Of a stretch of DNA of 24,322 nt, positions 22,921 to 24,322 are shown piece after piece (within the stretch, counting starts at the first letter, position 1; each line of letters opens with the position of its first letter). The stretch covers positions 1 to 24,322 of the forward strand of contig DATJNS010000395.1 in assembly GCA_035507915.1 (NCBI GenBank). The letters run 5' to 3'. The notes under the pieces were generated by a model. That model was not told where the DNA came from and did no database searches. It was given only the letters and a program-made list of their open reading frames with translations. The position numbers and the translations under genes are program-made. Source of the stretch: JACQAI01 sp035507915 (GTDB lineage: Bacteria > Pseudomonadota > Alphaproteobacteria > Elsterales > Elsteraceae).

Positions 22921-23161
22921 ACTGATTACCTGCACAGCCCGGCGCAGGCTCTGCTTGCTTTGCCCAATATTTATGTGTTAACGATTTATACACCTTTCGA
23001 GACGCCTCATGGCCTCGAACGCGGAATGTAAGCTTATTCTGACTAAACAAAACGAAATAGATCAATCGAATCAAAGATAACTGGGCTATCGTTGCGACGG
23101 TATCTCATGCGACAGCAGCACGAGACCGCAAAAGCCCAGCAAGTCGGGAAGGGGCAGCGTG

Positions 23162-24247
23162 ATGCGCTCATTCAGAATTCGCCTGGCGCAGCTGGGGTTT
23201 AGCATTGTCGCGTCGGTCGGGCTGGCGGCTTGCGCCGACCCGACGATCGACGGCGCGTTGAAGAGCGTCGTGACGGCGATGCGCGACGCCAACGCCCAGA
23301 CCAGGATCGACCAAGCCGACCATAGTAGCGCGTCGACACGGCCGGCCCCCGCGGTCGCCGATTCGACCGTCCACGGGTCCAATGGCGCCCCAGCGACCAC
23401 GATCAAGCCGGTTGCCGCTGCCGCCGCCGTGCCGGCGCACGGCTCGGCCCCGGCGGCCCACACGACGCCCGATCTGGCCGCCATGCAGCACCAGATCGAC
23501 GACCTCGAGCACCGGGTCGCCGATCTGTCGGCCGAGAACCAGCGTCAGATGCAGCAGCTCAGCATGATGACGAACGGCGCGATCGCCGACATGGAGCAGC
23601 TGTTCAACTCGCTGCGGCTGGAGCTGCGCTCGGCGCCGGGCAGCGACCCGGCGCCCGCGCCCAAGCGGCGTACGCCGTCGCCGTCGGCCAACCGCGCGCT
23701 GCCGAGCGGCCAAGGTGGTCCGTTCCTGCCCTGGCCGCCCAAGTCGAGCGCCGCGCTGACCCCGAGCGGCCACGTCGAGCCGCTGCTGCCCGATCTCCAA
23801 AGCCTCTATCTCATGCACCAGATCGTGATGGCGCTGCCGCTGGGGCCGCCGCTCGACGAGGCGGTGGTCACCGGCCCGTTCGGCCACCGCCGCGATCCCT
23901 TCAATCACCGCTCGGCGTTCCACGACGGCATCGATCTGCAGGCGCCGATGCGCACGCCGGTCCATGCGGCGGCGGCCGGCACCGTGGTGTTCGCCGGCAT
24001 CCGTCCGGCCTACGGCCGCGTCGTCGAGATCGACCACGGCTTCGGCATCCACACGCGCTATGCGCATTTGTCGGCCATCGACGTCCACGAGGGCGACCGG
24101 ATCGAACGCCATGCGGTGGTCGGCCTGCTCGGCTCGAGCGGCCGCAGCGCCTCGCCGCACCTGCACTACGAGGTGCTGTTCAACGGCCGGCCGCATGACC
24201 CGGCCGACCTCCTGGTGCTCGCCGAGGGCATCCGCTCGCTGCGTTAA
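23162..24247 (+). CDS. M23-family metallopeptidase lipoprotein
   Basis: A 361-aa murein endopeptidase-like lipoprotein. The ATG at 23162 has AAGGGG 7 nt upstream (a GTG one codon earlier is possible). A lipoprotein signal ends in LAAC with Cys24. An Ala/Pro-rich linker follows, then a coiled coil at about 105-155 (MQHQIDDLEHRVADLSAENQ), another Pro-rich linker, and a C-terminal LytM/M23 domain at about 235-350. Zinc and catalytic residues are all present: His254 and Asp258 in HDGIDLQ, His302 in RYAHLS, and His333/His335 in SPHLHYEV. It is therefore probably an active enzyme, unlike the degenerate EnvC/NlpD activators. It would be tethered in the periplasm, cutting peptide cross-links during growth or division. 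The REP-like pair begins 3 bp after the stop. Confidence 0.9.
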   Translation: MRSFRIRLAQLGFSIVASVGLAACADPTIDGALKSVVTAMRDANAQTRIDQADHSSASTRPAPAVADSTVHGSNGAPATTIKPVAAAAAVPAHGSAPAAHTTPDLAAMQHQIDDLEHRVADLSAENQRQMQQLSMMTNGAIADMEQLFNSLRLELRSAPGSDPAPAPKRRTPSPSANRALPSGQGGPFLPWPPKSSAALTPSGHVEPLLPDLQSLYLMHQIVMALPLGPPLDEAVVTGPFGHRRDPFNHRSAFHDGIDLQAPMRTPVHAAAAGTVVFAGIRPAYGRVVEIDHGFGIHTRYAHLSAIDVHEGDRIERHAVVGLLGSSGRSASPHLHYEVLFNGRPHDPADLLVLAEGIRSLR

Positions 24248-24250
24248 GGC

Positions 24251-24279
24251 GCGGCAGGGGCGCAAGCCCCGCGAGCGCC
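24251..24279 (+). repeat. REP-like palindrome, copy C
   Basis: A 29-bp unit that begins GCGGCA, has the core stem-loop GGGGC-GCAA-GCCCC (5-bp stem, GNRA-type loop) and ends GCGAGCGCC. It is identical to copy D and closely similar to copies A and B near 9.8 kb. It begins 3 bp after the M23 stop and may act as a 3' end or terminator structure. Confidence 0.65.
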
Positions 24280-24292
24280 AGACAACTCTCTC

Positions 24293-24321
24293 GCGGCAGG
24301 GGCGCAAGCCCCGCGAGCGCC
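24293..24321 (+). repeat. REP-like palindrome, copy D (tandem with C)
   Basis: An exact repeat of copy C over 29 bp, separated by a 13-bp spacer (AGACAACTCTCTC), giving a 42-bp period. The array reaches the window edge and may continue beyond it. A 13-bp spacer is too short for CRISPR. Confidence 0.65.
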
Positions 24322-24322
24322 C

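Larger units (their letters stand above)
22787..23161. other. 375-bp intergenic region, structured on the left and AT-rich on the right
   Basis: The left part holds a small inverted repeat (22831-22845) and a long imperfect hairpin (22888-22920). From about 22960 to 23095 the sequence turns distinctly AT-rich, unlike nearly all other gaps here, and includes TTAA-N7-TACA at 22978-22992 and a GAATC site (GANTC class) near 23068. This right part probably contains the promoter of the M23 gene. I found no convincing gene: the only ATG frame of note is a 23-aa one without a good ribosome site. Confidence 0.5.

Noticed and set aside
23009..23080. 23-aa frame (MASNAECKLILTKQ...) in the AT-rich gap
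   Set aside because: No convincing ribosome site, codon use unlike the rest of the window, and length easily reached by chance in AT-rich DNA.
24251..24322. Tandem 29-bp repeats as the start of a CRISPR array
   Set aside because: The spacer is only 13 bp, the unit also occurs in inverted, dispersed form near 9.8 kb, and no cas genes are present.

Overview
The window is GC-rich, tightly packed chromosomal DNA. Its codon use, short intergenic gaps and gene types suggest an alphaproteobacterium, probably a soil or freshwater member of or near the Rhodospirillales. Evidence for this is the EF-G-like paralogue, a DUF1194 von Willebrand protein, a LivJ-type binding protein beside an acyl-CoA dehydrogenase, and a single-domain MetE. 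This placement is inference: no rRNA or other taxonomic marker lies in the window. I see no tRNA, rRNA, CRISPR array, transposase, integrase or prophage module, so this looks like core or housekeeping-accessory chromosome rather than an island.

Left part (1-7.7 kb): the 5' end of a molybdate permease gene (modB, running off the left edge), an adenylosuccinate lyase/carboxymuconate cycloisomerase superfamily enzyme and a GH15 glucoamylase/trehalase-like enzyme, all on the minus strand. Divergent from these is a KimA-like APC permease with a soluble C-terminal domain, then a RutD-like alpha/beta hydrolase. Three short genes follow: a 36-aa hydrophobic peptide, a 56-aa single-pass membrane protein and an 86-aa lipoprotein. 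The first two converge on a perfect 20-nt palindrome.

Middle part (7.6-13.2 kb): an EF-G-like GTPase, an acyl-CoA dehydrogenase and a periplasmic LivJ-type binding protein, all on the minus strand. An inverted pair of REP-like palindromes lies between the first two. Next is a divergent conserved hypothetical protein with an Ada-like CxxC.

Right part (13.3-24.3 kb): a 529-aa ankyrin-like protein of unknown function, an 84-aa hypothetical protein, a DUF1194 vWA protein, a lytic transglycosylase, a chlorohydrolase-type amidohydrolase, a tiny Arg-rich protein, a D-2-hydroxyacid dehydrogenase with an Fsr-like MFS exporter downstream, a core MetE-like methyltransferase, and an M23 lipoprotein endopeptidase. 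The last gene is followed directly by two tandem copies of the same REP-like palindrome.

No single pathway unites the window. Local pairings are a hydroxyacid dehydrogenase with an MFS transporter, a binding protein with an acyl-CoA dehydrogenase, and two peptidoglycan hydrolases with AT-rich upstream regions. The least explained signals are the REP-like family with GNRA-type loops (including a possible compensated variant between 20341 and 20384), the structured and AT-rich 375-bp gap before the M23 gene, the ankyrin-like protein, and several very small genes with good ribosome binding sites.
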